Of a DNA stretch of 64,000 nt, positions 54,624 to 63,224 are shown piece after piece. Under the pieces are notes generated by a model. The model did not search any database. It was not told the origin of the DNA and saw only the letters and a list, made by a program, of their open reading frames with translations. How positions within the stretch are numbered: the first letter of the stretch is position 1; each line of letters opens with the position of its first letter. The stretch spans positions 1,280,001 through 1,344,000 of the forward strand of contig NZ_JAAFZC010000001.1 of assembly GCF_010614805.1 (NCBI RefSeq), given 5' to 3'. A program made the translations under genes and the position numbers. The DNA is from Pseudooceanicola aestuarii. GTDB lineage: Bacteria > Pseudomonadota > Alphaproteobacteria > Rhodobacterales > Rhodobacteraceae.

Positions 54624-55388
54624 ATGGCAGATCTGATGAACCTGACGGGCAAGGTGGCCATCGTCACCGGATCGTCGCGCGGCATTGGCCGCGCGATTGC
54701 CGAGATGTTCGCGGCGCAGGGGGCGAAGGTCGTCGTCTCCTCGCGCAAGCCGGAGGCCTGCGAACCGGTCGCCCAATCCATCCGCGATGCGGGCGGCGAG
54801 GCGATGGTGATCCCCTGCCACATCGGCCAGCGGGACGCATTGCAACATCTGGTGGACGAGACAAAGCGCGCCTGGGGCCGGATCGACATCCTGGTCTGCA
54901 ACGCCGCGATCAACCCGGTCTACGGCCCCCTGGCCGAGATCGGCGACGAGGCGTTCGACAAGATCATGGCGACCAACGTCCGTTCGACGCTGAACCTGTG
55001 CAACATGGTGTTGCCGGGCATGGCGGAGAACGGCGGCGGATCGGTGATCCTGCTGTCCTCCATCGCGGGGCTGCGCGGGTCGCTGACCATCGGGGCCTAT
55101 GGCATCTCCAAGGCGGCAGAGGCGTCGCTGGCGCGCTCCCTGGCGCTGGAATGGGGGCCCCGCAACATCCGGGTGAACTCCATCGCGCCGGGGCTGGTGA
55201 AGACCGATTTCGCCCGCGCCTTGTGGGAAGATCCCGAGCGGATCGCCCGCATCGAGGAAAAGACCCCGCTGCGCCGCATCGGCCTGCCGGAGGACATCGC
55301 CGGCACCGCGCTGTGGCTGGCCTCTGACCTGTCGACCTATGTGACCGGCCAGACCATCGTGGCCGACGGCGGCGAAACCGTCGCCTGA
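54624..55388 (+). CDS. SDR family oxidoreductase
   Basis: A 254-residue classical SDR, 3 bases after the ACAD10/11-type gene and so cotranscribed. Motifs: TGSSRGIG (16-23), NAA in LVCNAAINPVYG, Ser in LLSSIAG, Tyr/Lys in YGISKAAE, and NSIAPGLVKTDFARAL. The NPVYGPL insertion and WEDPERIARIEEKTPLRR region resemble DHRS4-like reductases and the SDRs found with bacterial ACAD10/11-type genes. Probably oxidises a 3-hydroxy intermediate released by the dehydrogenase step (inference). Confidence 0.93.
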   Translation: MADLMNLTGKVAIVTGSSRGIGRAIAEMFAAQGAKVVVSSRKPEACEPVAQSIRDAGGEAMVIPCHIGQRDALQHLVDETKRAWGRIDILVCNAAINPVYGPLAEIGDEAFDKIMATNVRSTLNLCNMVLPGMAENGGGSVILLSSIAGLRGSLTIGAYGISKAAEASLARSLALEWGPRNIRVNSIAPGLVKTDFARALWEDPERIARIEEKTPLRRIGLPEDIAGTALWLASDLSTYVTGQTIVADGGETVA

Positions 55389-55396
55389 TGCCTCGC

Positions 55397-55424
55397 TGAC
55401 CCTGGCGCCCTCCCGCGCCGGGGT
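55397..55424 (+). terminator. Hairpin after the ACAD-SDR operon
   Basis: GACCCTGGCGC (55397-55407) pairs with GCGCCGGGGTC (55414-55424), 11 pairs with one G-T, 8 bases after the SDR stop. No T run follows. Confidence 0.5.
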
Positions 55425-55513
55425 CATGCGGCCTCCGGCACGGGGGCGGAAACACCGTTCCCCCGCCCGGCGCGATATGGAATAACCGGGCCGAACAGAC
55501 CCGGAGCCGCGCA

Positions 55514-56455
55514 ATGACCGCAATCGATCCCACCCATATTCCCGAAAACCTGTACCCTGTTCTGGACGCGCTTTGCGCCACCGGTGCCCAGCTGTCGCAG
55601 GTGATCGCACGCGGCGCGCTTGGCCCCTCGCTTGCTGCGGGCGTGGGGGAAAACAGCGATGGCGATCAGCAGAAGGCGCTGGACGTGATGGCCGACGAGA
55701 TGTTCGAGGCCGCCCTGCGCGGCACTGGCGTCCGGCATTATGCCTCGGAAGAGCAGGAAGAGGTGCTGACCCTCGACGCCGATGGCGCCTGGGCGCTGGC
55801 CACCGATCCGCTGGACGGATCATCCAACATCGACGTGAACGTGACCATCGGCACCATCTTCTCCATCTTTCCGGCGACGGCGGATGCAAACGCCAGCTTC
55901 CTGCGCCCGGCCTCGGAACAGGTGGCGGCAGGCTATATCGCCTACGGGCCGCAATGCCTGCTGGCGCTGACCTTCGGCGCAGGCACGATGCTGTTCGCGC
56001 TGGACCCCGGAACCGGGCGGTTCGAACTGGCGCAGGCGCGGATGCAAGTGCCGACACAGGCTGGGGAATTCTCCATCAACGCGTCGAACCGCCGCCACTG
56101 GATCGCCCCGGTCCGCCGCTATGTGGAGGAGGCCGAAGCGGGCGAGACGGGCGACAAGGGCCGCAACATGAATTTCCGCTGGGTCGGGTCACTGGTGGCC
56201 GAAACCCACCGCATCCTGACGCGGGGCGGCACGTTCCTGTATCCGTCGGACGCGCGGAACGGTTATGAAAACGGCCGCCTGCGCATGGTCTACGAGGTGG
56301 CACCCATGGCCATGCTGGTGGAACAGGCGGGCGGTCAGGCCACCGATGGCACCGCGCCGATCCTGTCGCTGACCGCGCGGGAATTGCACGAACGCCGGCC
56401 CTTTGTCTTCGGCTCCGCCGAGGAAGTGGCACGGATCGCGGCGCTGCACGGCTGA
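55514..56455 (+). CDS. fbp: Class I fructose-1,6-bisphosphatase
   Basis: A 313-residue FBPase of gluconeogenesis and, in autotrophs, the Calvin cycle. Metal-site motif WALATDPLDGSSNIDVNVTIGTIFSIF contains the conserved DPLDGSS, with the upstream Glu pair in ASEEQEEV; the phosphate site is in the NRRHWIAPVRRYV and GSLVAETHRILTRGG segments. The C-terminal PMAMLVEQAGGQATDG is intact. Placed directly before rpe, a Calvin/pentose-phosphate type pairing, but no rbcLS or prkB is in this window, so an ordinary gluconeogenic role is safer. Confidence 0.93.
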   Translation: MTAIDPTHIPENLYPVLDALCATGAQLSQVIARGALGPSLAAGVGENSDGDQQKALDVMADEMFEAALRGTGVRHYASEEQEEVLTLDADGAWALATDPLDGSSNIDVNVTIGTIFSIFPATADANASFLRPASEQVAAGYIAYGPQCLLALTFGAGTMLFALDPGTGRFELAQARMQVPTQAGEFSINASNRRHWIAPVRRYVEEAEAGETGDKGRNMNFRWVGSLVAETHRILTRGGTFLYPSDARNGYENGRLRMVYEVAPMAMLVEQAGGQATDGTAPILSLTARELHERRPFVFGSAEEVARIAALHG

Positions 56456-56545
56456 CCCGGCGGATCGGCCCCGGATCGGTGGGGCGCTTTCGTTTCCGGG
56501 TGGGCGCGCTTATATCGCGGGGGAATCCCTGCCAGAGGAATGCCC

Positions 56546-57232
56546 ATGTCCCTTGATCGTTCGCTGAAGATCGCCCCGTCCATCCTGTCCGCCGATTTCG
56601 CCGATTTCGGGCGCGAAATCGAAGCGGTGGAGGCGCAGGGCGCCGATTGGATCCATGTCGACGTGATGGACGGGCATTTCGTGCCCAATCTGACCTTTGG
56701 CCCGCCGCTGGTTGCCGCGATCCGCAAGCACATCAAGACGGTGATGGATGTGCACCTGATGATCGCGCCGGTCGACCCCTATATCGACGCCTTCGCGCAG
56801 GCCGGGGCCGATTACCTGACCGCGCATGTCGAATCCGGCCCGCATATCCACCGCACCCTTCAAGCCATCCGCGCGGCGGGCTGCAAGGCGGGCGTGGCGC
56901 TGAACCCCGGCACCCCGGCGGAAGCGGTGGCAGAGCTGCTGGACCTGGTGGATCTGGTCTGCGTGATGACGGTGAACCCCGGCTTTGGCGGCCAAAGCTT
57001 TATCGACATGACGGGCAAGGTACGGGCGCTGCGGTCGATGATCGGGGATCGCCCCGTGCATATCGAAATCGACGGCGGCGTCACCCCCGCCACCGCGCCG
57101 CTGGTGCGCGCCGCGGGCGCCGATGTGCTGGTCGCGGGCAGCGCGGTGTTCAAGGGCGGCAGCGTGGCCGATCCGGTCCCCTATGGCGCCAACATGCGCG
57201 CCATCCGCACCGCCTGCGACACGGCGGTCTGA
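56546..57232 (+). CDS. rpe: Ribulose-phosphate 3-epimerase
   Basis: A 228-residue TIM-barrel epimerase interconverting ribulose 5-phosphate and xylulose 5-phosphate. Markers: IAPSILSADFADFG (10-23), metal ligands in HVDVMDGHFVPNLTFG, MDVHLMI, CVMTVNPGFGGQSFI and the phosphate-binding EIDGGVTP and VAGSAVF. I use the ATG at 56546, which has AGAGGA 6 bases upstream; the ATG at 56540 is too close to that site. Lies 90 bases after fbp, so probably cotranscribed. Confidence 0.96.
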   Translation: MSLDRSLKIAPSILSADFADFGREIEAVEAQGADWIHVDVMDGHFVPNLTFGPPLVAAIRKHIKTVMDVHLMIAPVDPYIDAFAQAGADYLTAHVESGPHIHRTLQAIRAAGCKAGVALNPGTPAEAVAELLDLVDLVCVMTVNPGFGGQSFIDMTGKVRALRSMIGDRPVHIEIDGGVTPATAPLVRAAGADVLVAGSAVFKGGSVADPVPYGANMRAIRTACDTAV

Positions 57233-57403
57233 GACCGCGCCATTGCCCGCGTCAGTGCCCGGCGCGCGGCTGATCCGGGCGCGTCCTGCGTGGTGGATGG
57301 TCCGGGTGGCCGGGGCGACCGGCCGGTCTGACCTGACGGGTCCACGGTGCAGGGGCCGACGATGATGGGGCCGCCGGCACTTTGCGCCGGCGCGCTTCGG
57401 TGA

Positions 57404-58549
57404 TCAGGCCGGGGCGGAGTCGGCGGGGCCGTCCAGCCGGGCTTCCTCGTGAAGGGTCTCCACCTCGGGGGCAAGGTCAAAGCGCAGGGCGATGCGGGTG
57501 CCGCCCTCGCCTGTGTCGAGCTCGAATTCACCGCCCAGCTGCTGTGCCGCGGCTTCCATCACCTGAAGCCCCAGACCGCTGGCGCGCCCGTCCTTGTTCT
57601 TCATGCCGACGCCATTGTCCGACAACACCATGCGAGCCGATGTCGCGTCATGGTCGATCCGGCAGGACACCGCACCGCGCCGGCCGTCGGGGAAGGCGTG
57701 TTTGAAGGCGTTGGAGGCGAATTCGTTCATCACCACACCGATCGCAGCGGCGGTTGCGGCCTCCACCTCGATCTGGGGGACGGCGATGTCCATCTCCACC
57801 CCGGTGGGGGCCGAGGCGCCGACCAGGGTCCAGACATTGCTGGTGAACTCGTTCAGGTTCACATGCCCGCCCTTGCCCGCACGGTAGAGCTGTTCGTGCA
57901 GGGCGGCGACGGTGTCGATGCGGCGCTGGACGTGGTCCAGCGCGACGCGCACCTCCTGGTTAACGGCATAGCGCGCCTGCATCCGCGTCAGGGCAGAGAC
58001 GGATTGCAGGGAGTTCTTTACCCGATGATCAACCTCCCGACGCATCAATTCGGCGCGGCGCAGGGCCTGGCGCAGCTCCATCTGGGTGATGACCTGCCGG
58101 GCCAGCACCTTGAGCGTGTCGCGTTGCAGGGGGGTCAACTCGCGCGGTTCGCGGTCCAGTACGCACAGCGTGCCGATGGGAAACCCGTCCGATGTGCGCA
58201 GTACCGCCCCGGCATAGAACCGCAGGTGCATCTCTCCGGTGACCAGAGGGTTGTCGGCGGTGGCCGGGTCGCGCGTGGTGTCGGAGATTTCCAGGAAATC
58301 CTCCTGGAGGATGGCATGGGCGCAGATCGCCTGATCAATGGGCGTTTCGACGTCATCAGTGCCGACGCGGGCCTTGAACCATTGCCGGTCGGCATCCAGC
58401 AGGGAGATCAGCGAAATCGGCGTGCCACAGACCGCCGATGCCAATTGCACGACATCGTCGAACTGGCGTTCAGGATCGGTATCGAGGATCTCGAACGAGT
58501 GCAGCGCCTTCAGGCGGTCGCTCTCGTCAGGCGGCAGCGGTGCTTTCAT
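57404..58549 (-). CDS. GAF-domain sensor histidine kinase (HisKA_2/HWE type)
   Basis: A 381-residue cytosolic kinase without membrane segments. The N-terminal GAF domain (about 20-155) reads ALHSFEILDTDPERQFDDVVQLASAVCGTPISLISLLDADRQWFKA, a form often found in blue-light or redox signalling kinases. The phospho-accepting His175 lies in RREVDHRVKNSLQ, the HisKA_2 signature; the ATPase domain has NEFASNAFKHAF, DNGVGM and GLGLQVM. No response regulator is adjacent. It follows the PAS-LuxR gene after 94 bases on the same strand, and the two may form one signalling unit. Ligand unknown. Confidence 0.9.
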   Translation of the reverse strand: MKAPLPPDESDRLKALHSFEILDTDPERQFDDVVQLASAVCGTPISLISLLDADRQWFKARVGTDDVETPIDQAICAHAILQEDFLEISDTTRDPATADNPLVTGEMHLRFYAGAVLRTSDGFPIGTLCVLDREPRELTPLQRDTLKVLARQVITQMELRQALRRAELMRREVDHRVKNSLQSVSALTRMQARYAVNQEVRVALDHVQRRIDTVAALHEQLYRAGKGGHVNLNEFTSNVWTLVGASAPTGVEMDIAVPQIEVEAATAAAIGVVMNEFASNAFKHAFPDGRRGAVSCRIDHDATSARMVLSDNGVGMKNKDGRASGLGLQVMEAAAQQLGGEFELDTGEGGTRIALRFDLAPEVETLHEEARLDGPADSAPA

Positions 58550-58643
58550 GCGATGTCATGTCCCAAGTGGTCCCAGGCTGTTATAGCCCAGTGGCGCGGC
58601 GCGGGAAATCGCGAAATGCGCCGGCTGCCGAAGGGCGGACGGG

Positions 58644-59186
58644 TCACACCGCCGGGCCGGACAGGCGCGACAGCAATTCGGCGGCGTTGCGCACGTCGAA
58701 CTTGCGCAGTAGGCGGGCGCGCACGTCCTCCACACTGCGTGGCGACAGGCCCAGGGAGGCGGCGATTTCCTTGGATGTGCGGCCCCGCGCCAGGCCGGTG
58801 ACGACATCGCGTTCGCGCGGGGTCAGGACTGGCGCGGCAGAGGGGCTGATCGGCGCGTAACTCATCGACAGGCAGGCCATCGGGTCGGCGCGATCCGCCG
58901 CGCGGGCCCGGAATCGCACCCAGACCTGGCTGCCATTGGCGCGGCGCAGCAGGCGTTCGTCGGTATAAAATCCCGTCTCGCGCAGGCGCGGCAGGCCGAT
59001 GTCGCGCAGGCTGTCGAATTCGCGGTCGTCGGCGTAGATCGTGCGGAAGCTCTGCCCCGGAAGCGCCTCGTGCGGCTGGCCGACCATCTCGGCGAAGGTC
59101 TGGTTGCAGGCGCGGATCACCCGGTTTTCCGCCAGCACCAGGCCGACGGGGGCAAGGTCGAAGGCAAGGCGTGTGCTGGAATCCAT
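58644..59186 (-). CDS. PAS-LuxR-type transcriptional regulator without receiver domain
   Basis: A 180-residue protein with an N-terminal PAS fold (about 8-110: LAFDLAPVGLVLAENRVIRACNQTFAEMVGQ) and a C-terminal LuxR helix-turn-helix (LTPRERDVVTGLARGRTSKEIAASLGLSPRSVEDVRARLLRKFDV). It has no receiver domain or conserved phospho-Asp, so it senses directly through PAS, not by phosphorylation. No LOV Cys motif is present in the PAS region, so flavin photochemistry is unlikely; heme or small-ligand binding is open. It diverges from the M20 peptidase gene at 59270. Confidence 0.87.
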   Translation of the reverse strand: MDSSTRLAFDLAPVGLVLAENRVIRACNQTFAEMVGQPHEALPGQSFRTIYADDREFDSLRDIGLPRLRETGFYTDERLLRRANGSQVWVRFRARAADRADPMACLSMSYAPISPSAAPVLTPRERDVVTGLARGRTSKEIAASLGLSPRSVEDVRARLLRKFDVRNAAELLSRLSGPAV

Positions 59187-59269
59187 CCGGTCGGTATCCT
59201 GTTGTTCCCGTGTTTCTACGGTATTGAGGCCGTAGCTGCCTCGGCGCAAGCTGCCAAGGCAACAGAATT

Positions 59270-60562
59270 GTGAAAGACGTGATCGTGACCGACTGGACAG
59301 AGAGCCTCCGCACCGCCATCGCCGACCGGCGCGACGACCTGATCGCCCTGACGCAGGACTTGATCCGCATCCCGACGCTGAACCCGCCGGGCGAGTTCTA
59401 CCGCGATATCTGCGACTATCTTGACGCGCGCCTGTCGAAGAAGGGGTTTTCGACCCAGATGATCCGCGCCGTGGGTGCCCCCGGCGATTGCGAGAAATAC
59501 CCCCGATGGAACATCGTTGCCCGGCGCGAGGGCAACCGCCCCGGCGAATGCGTGCATTTCAATTCCCACATTGACGTGGTGGACGTGGGCAAGGGCTGGA
59601 CCACCGATCCCTTCGGCGGAGAGCTGATCGACGGCAAGATCTATGGCCGTGGCGCCTGCGACATGAAGGGCGGGCTGGCCGCGTCGATCATCGCGGCGGA
59701 GGCCTTCATCGCCACGGTCCCCGACTGGCAGGGCGCGATCGAGATTTCCGGCACCGCAGACGAGGAATCGGGCGGGTTCGGCGGGGTGGCTTACCTGGCG
59801 GAGAAGGGGCATTTCGCCCGTGTCGATCATGTCATCATCCCCGAGCCGCTGAACAAGGACCGGATCTGCCTGGGCCATCGCGGCGTCTGGTGGGCCGAGA
59901 TCGAGACCCATGGCGAGATCGCCCATGGCTCCATGCCGTTCCTGGGCGATTGCGCCGTGCGTCACATGGGCGCCGTGCTGCACGAGATGGAGGAATCGCT
60001 GTTCCCTGCCCTGGCGCAGAAACGCACGGACATGCCCGTCGTCCCCGAGGGGGCCAAGCAATCCACGCTGAACATCAATTCCCTGCATGGTGGTCAGGCC
60101 GAAATCCCGGCTGACAGCACCGGCCTGCCCTCTCCCGTGGTGCCCGACAGTGCCCGCATGGTGATCGACCGCCGGTTCCTGATCGAAGAGGGGATCGACG
60201 AGGTGCAGGCCGAAATCACCGGGGTGCTGGACCGGGTCGCCGCCGGGCGGGAACGGTTCTCCTATGATATCCGGGAGATGCACCGTGTGCTGCCGACGAT
60301 GACCGACCGGGAAGCGCCGGTGGTGCGCACCGTGTCCGACGCGATTCGCCAGACCCTGGGGCAGGATCCGCAATATGTCGTCTCTCCGGGGACTTACGAC
60401 CAGAAGCATATCGACCGGATCGGCAAGCTGAAGAACTGCATCGCCTATGGTCCGGGCATTCTGGACCTTGCGCACAAGCCCGACGAATACGTCGGCGTGG
60501 ACGACATGCTGCAATCGGCGGAAGTGATGGCGCTGTCGCTGAAGGCGCTTCTGGCACCCTGA
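59270..60562 (+). CDS. M20-family peptidase (ArgE/DapE-like)
   Basis: A 430-residue dinuclear zinc amidohydrolase. Metal ligands are His100 and Asp102 in NSHIDVVDVG, Asp131 in GACDMKGG and Glu165/166 in TADEESGG; a further His near the C-terminus is expected in YDQKHID. The dimerisation insert is present. Homologues deacylate N-acyl amino acids or cleave dipeptides. The start is a GTG at 59270; another GTG at 59282 is possible. It directly precedes a peptide-type ABC importer, so it probably hydrolyses the imported peptide or N-acyl amino acid. Confidence 0.9.
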   Translation: MKDVIVTDWTESLRTAIADRRDDLIALTQDLIRIPTLNPPGEFYRDICDYLDARLSKKGFSTQMIRAVGAPGDCEKYPRWNIVARREGNRPGECVHFNSHIDVVDVGKGWTTDPFGGELIDGKIYGRGACDMKGGLAASIIAAEAFIATVPDWQGAIEISGTADEESGGFGGVAYLAEKGHFARVDHVIIPEPLNKDRICLGHRGVWWAEIETHGEIAHGSMPFLGDCAVRHMGAVLHEMEESLFPALAQKRTDMPVVPEGAKQSTLNINSLHGGQAEIPADSTGLPSPVVPDSARMVIDRRFLIEEGIDEVQAEITGVLDRVAAGRERFSYDIREMHRVLPTMTDREAPVVRTVSDAIRQTLGQDPQYVVSPGTYDQKHIDRIGKLKNCIAYGPGILDLAHKPDEYVGVDDMLQSAEVMALSLKALLAP

Positions 60563-60570
60563 GGATTTCG

Positions 60571-60589
60571 CGGGGGCACGGAGCCCCCG
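60571..60589. terminator. Hairpin between the M20 peptidase and importer genes
   Basis: CGGGGGC (60571-60577), loop ACGGA, GCCCCCG (60583-60589), 8 bases after the stop codon, without a T run. May separate the peptidase transcript from the importer or stabilise its 3' end. Confidence 0.5.
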
Positions 60590-60696
60590 GATGCTGGACG
60601 AACCGGCGAATAGGCATGATGATGCCGCTGTGAACCGCGCGGCCCACGCAGGCCGCCGGGGCAGGGTCCGCCCAGGGCCACAACAGGGAGACGACA

Positions 60697-62181
60697 ATGA
60701 CCAGGATCTTTTCGGCGGCCACCTTCGCGTCCGTCATCGCATTGACCGCCGGGGGCGCCTTTGCCCAGGCCCGCACCGACCTTACGCTGGCGATGCAGCT
60801 TGAACCGCCGCATCTGGACCCGACGTCCGCGGCGGCAGGCGCGATCGACAGCGTGACCTATTCCAACATCTTCGAGGGCCTGACCCGGTTCGGCGCCGAC
60901 GGCTCGATCAATCCCGGCCTTGCCCGCGATTGGGAAATTTCCGAAGACGGGCTGAGCTATACCTTCATGCTGCGCGACGGCGTGACCTTCCATGACGGCA
61001 GCGCCATGGATGCGGAGGACGTGAAATTCAGCCTCGACCGCGCGCGGGCGGAGGACAGCGCCAATGCGCAAAAAGGCCTGTTCGCCGGCATCGAGACCGT
61101 CGAGGTGATGGACCCGCTGACCGTGAAGGTCACGCTGTCCGCGCCCAACGGCATGTTCCTGTTCAACATGGCCTGGGGCGACGCCGTGATCGTGGCGCCC
61201 GAAAGTATCGAAACGATCAAGACCGCGCCCGTCGGCACCGGCGCGTTCAAGTTCGACAGCTGGGCACAGGGCGACAGTATCACGCTGGTCAAGAACCAGG
61301 ACTACTGGGGCGAGCCCGCGCAGCTGGACCGTGCCACGTTCAAGTTCATCTCCGACCCCACCGCCGCCTTCGCCGCGACGATGGCCGGTGATGTCGATGT
61401 GTTCTCGGCCTTCCCGGCGCCGGAAAACCTGCCCCAGTTCGACGCCGACCCCCGGTTCAATGTCACCATCGGCTCCACCGAGGGGGAGACGATCCTGGCG
61501 ATGAACAACAAGATGCCGCCGTTTGACAACATCAAGGTGCGGCAGGCCGTGGCCCATGCCATCGACCGGCAGGCCATCATCGACGGTGCGATGTTTGGCT
61601 ATGGCACGCCCATCGGTACGCATTTCGCCCCGCACAACCCCGATTACGTCGACCTGACAGAGCTGTCCGCCTATGACCCCGAGCAGGCCAAGGCCCTGCT
61701 GAAGGAAGCGGGCGTCGAGGACGGGTTGAAGGTCAAGATGACCCTGCCGCCCCCCTCCTATGCGCGGCGCGGCGGCGAGATCATCGCGGCCCAGCTGCGC
61801 GCCGTCGGTCTGGACCCGCAGATCGAGAACGTGGAATGGGCGCAATGGTTGGAAACCACCTTCAAGGGCAAGGATTTCGGCCTGACCATCATCAGCCATA
61901 CGGAACCCATGGATATCGCGATCTACGCCAATCCCGATTACTACTTCCAGTATGACAATCCCGAGTTCCAGAAACTGATGGAGGATCTCAACCTCGAAAC
62001 CGATCCCGCCGCGCGCTCCGAGATGCTGAAGACCGCTCAGACGACGATCGCCGAGGATTACGTGAACGGCTTTCTCTTCCAGTTGCCGCTGCACACCATC
62101 GCCAAGACCGAGGTCGAGGGCCTTTGGGTCGACATGCCCACCCAGGCCGCCGACCTGACCGGCGTCTACTGGGCCGAATGA
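60697..62181 (+). CDS. ABC transporter substrate-binding protein, peptide/oligopeptide type
   Basis: A 494-residue SBP_bac_5 family periplasmic protein. Signal peptide MTRIFSAATFASVIALTAGGAFA is cut near residue 23. The family core is LTLAMQLEPPHLDPTSAAAGAIDSVTYSNIFEGL, WEISEDGLSYTFMLRDGVTFHDGSAMDAEDVKFSLDR and FDNIKVRQAVAHAIDRQAIID. Such proteins bind peptides, glutathione, opines or other amides. GGGAGACG precedes the ATG. Neighbouring M20 peptidase suggests an N-acyl amino acid or dipeptide. A stable hairpin follows the gene. Confidence 0.93.
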   Translation: MTRIFSAATFASVIALTAGGAFAQARTDLTLAMQLEPPHLDPTSAAAGAIDSVTYSNIFEGLTRFGADGSINPGLARDWEISEDGLSYTFMLRDGVTFHDGSAMDAEDVKFSLDRARAEDSANAQKGLFAGIETVEVMDPLTVKVTLSAPNGMFLFNMAWGDAVIVAPESIETIKTAPVGTGAFKFDSWAQGDSITLVKNQDYWGEPAQLDRATFKFISDPTAAFAATMAGDVDVFSAFPAPENLPQFDADPRFNVTIGSTEGETILAMNNKMPPFDNIKVRQAVAHAIDRQAIIDGAMFGYGTPIGTHFAPHNPDYVDLTELSAYDPEQAKALLKEAGVEDGLKVKMTLPPPSYARRGGEIIAAQLRAVGLDPQIENVEWAQWLETTFKGKDFGLTIISHTEPMDIAIYANPDYYFQYDNPEFQKLMEDLNLETDPAARSEMLKTAQTTIAEDYVNGFLFQLPLHTIAKTEVEGLWVDMPTQAADLTGVYWAE

Positions 62182-62193
62182 ACTGAAACCGGG

Positions 62194-62215
62194 CCCGCCG
62201 GAAGTGTCCGGCGGG
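62194..62215 (+). other. Intercistronic hairpin after the peptide-binding-protein gene
   Basis: CCCGCCGGA (62194-62202), loop AGTG, TCCGGCGGG (62207-62215): nine perfect pairs, 13 bases after the stop. Same placement as the hairpin behind the liv-type binding protein, consistent with raising binding-protein mRNA stability over permease mRNA. Confidence 0.65.
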
Positions 62216-62279
62216 TTCCCCCAATCGCTGCGCGGGGTCCGTCGTGACCGAGGCGCCGCGTCGGATCGCACCACCACTC

Positions 62280-63224
62280 ATGCTCAGATATACGCTGACC
62301 CGCCTCCTGTCGCTGATCCTGTCGCTGGCTGCGGCCTCCGTCGTGATCTTCCTCGCGATCGAGATCCTGCCGGGCGACCCCGCCGCCATGATGCTGGGCG
62401 TCAACGCGCAGGAAGACACGCTGGCTGCGCTGCGCGAGCAGCTGGGCCTGGATGGGACGCCCTGGCAACGCTACAGCAGCTGGATCGGCGGGTTGCTGAC
62501 CGGCGATTTCGGCATCTCCTACACCTATCGTACCCCCGTGGCCGAGATGATCGGCGCGCGGTTGCAGGTGTCGCTGCCGCTTGCGCTCTATGCGCTGGGG
62601 TTGTCGACGCTGATCGCCTTTCCCGCCGGGATCTGGGCCGCGTCCCGCCGCGGAAAGATGGCCGATATCGGGGTGATGGGGGTGACGCAGCTGGGCGTCG
62701 CGATCCCGAATTTCTGGTTTGCCATGCTGATGGTCCTGGTCTTCGCCATCAACCTGCGCTGGTTCTCCGCCGGTGGGTTCCCGGGTTGGGATGCCGGGTT
62801 TTGGGCCGGGATGAAGGCGCTGACCCTGCCCGCCGTGGCGCTGGCCCTGCCACAGGCGTCGATCCTGGCACGGGTCATGCGGTCCTCCCTGCTGGATACC
62901 CTGTCCGAAGATTACATCCGCACCGCCCGCGCCAAGGGGCTGACCCGCGCGCAGGCGCTGTGGCGCCACGCGCTGCGCAATGCGCTGATCCCCGTGCTGA
63001 CGATCATCGGCCTGCAATTCTCCTTTCTTCTGGCGGGGGGGATCATCATCGAGAACGTGTTCTACCTGCCCGGCCTGGGGCGCCTGATCTTTCAGGCGAT
63101 TTCCGCCCGTGACCTGATCGTGGTGGAAAGCGTGGTGATGCTGCTGGTCTTTGCCGTCGTCCTGGTCAATTTTCTGGTGGAGATCGCCTATGCCATCGTC
63201 GATCCGAGGTTGAGACGCGCATGA
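62280..63224 (+). CDS. Peptide-type ABC transporter permease (DppB-like)
   Basis: A 314-residue permease with six helices, beginning MLRYTLTRLLSLILSLAAASVVIFLAIEILPGDPAAMMLG, the conserved DppB/OppB N-terminus, and the EAA loop DYIRTARAKGLTRAQALWRHALRNALIPVLTIIG. I start it at ATG 62280, matching the family start; a GTG at 62244 gives twelve unconserved residues, and neither has a strong ribosome binding site. Its stop overlaps the next permease start in ATGA. Confidence 0.9.
   Translation: MLRYTLTRLLSLILSLAAASVVIFLAIEILPGDPAAMMLGVNAQEDTLAALREQLGLDGTPWQRYSSWIGGLLTGDFGISYTYRTPVAEMIGARLQVSLPLALYALGLSTLIAFPAGIWAASRRGKMADIGVMGVTQLGVAIPNFWFAMLMVLVFAINLRWFSAGGFPGWDAGFWAGMKALTLPAVALALPQASILARVMRSSLLDTLSEDYIRTARAKGLTRAQALWRHALRNALIPVLTIIGLQFSFLLAGGIIIENVFYLPGLGRLIFQAISARDLIVVESVVMLLVFAVVLVNFLVEIAYAIVDPRLRRA

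Noticed and set aside
53373..56057. An 894-codon minus-strand frame across the ACAD, SDR and fbp genes
   Set aside because: Same reason: it crosses three clear plus-strand genes and the gap between operons, without any recognisable domain.
55514..57232. Calvin-cycle operon from fbp-rpe adjacency
   Set aside because: No phosphoribulokinase, Rubisco or CbbR is visible; both enzymes serve gluconeogenesis and pentose phosphate metabolism.
58644..59186. LOV-type blue-light photoreceptor
   Set aside because: The PAS region lacks the NCRFLQ-type Cys motif needed for flavin adduct formation.
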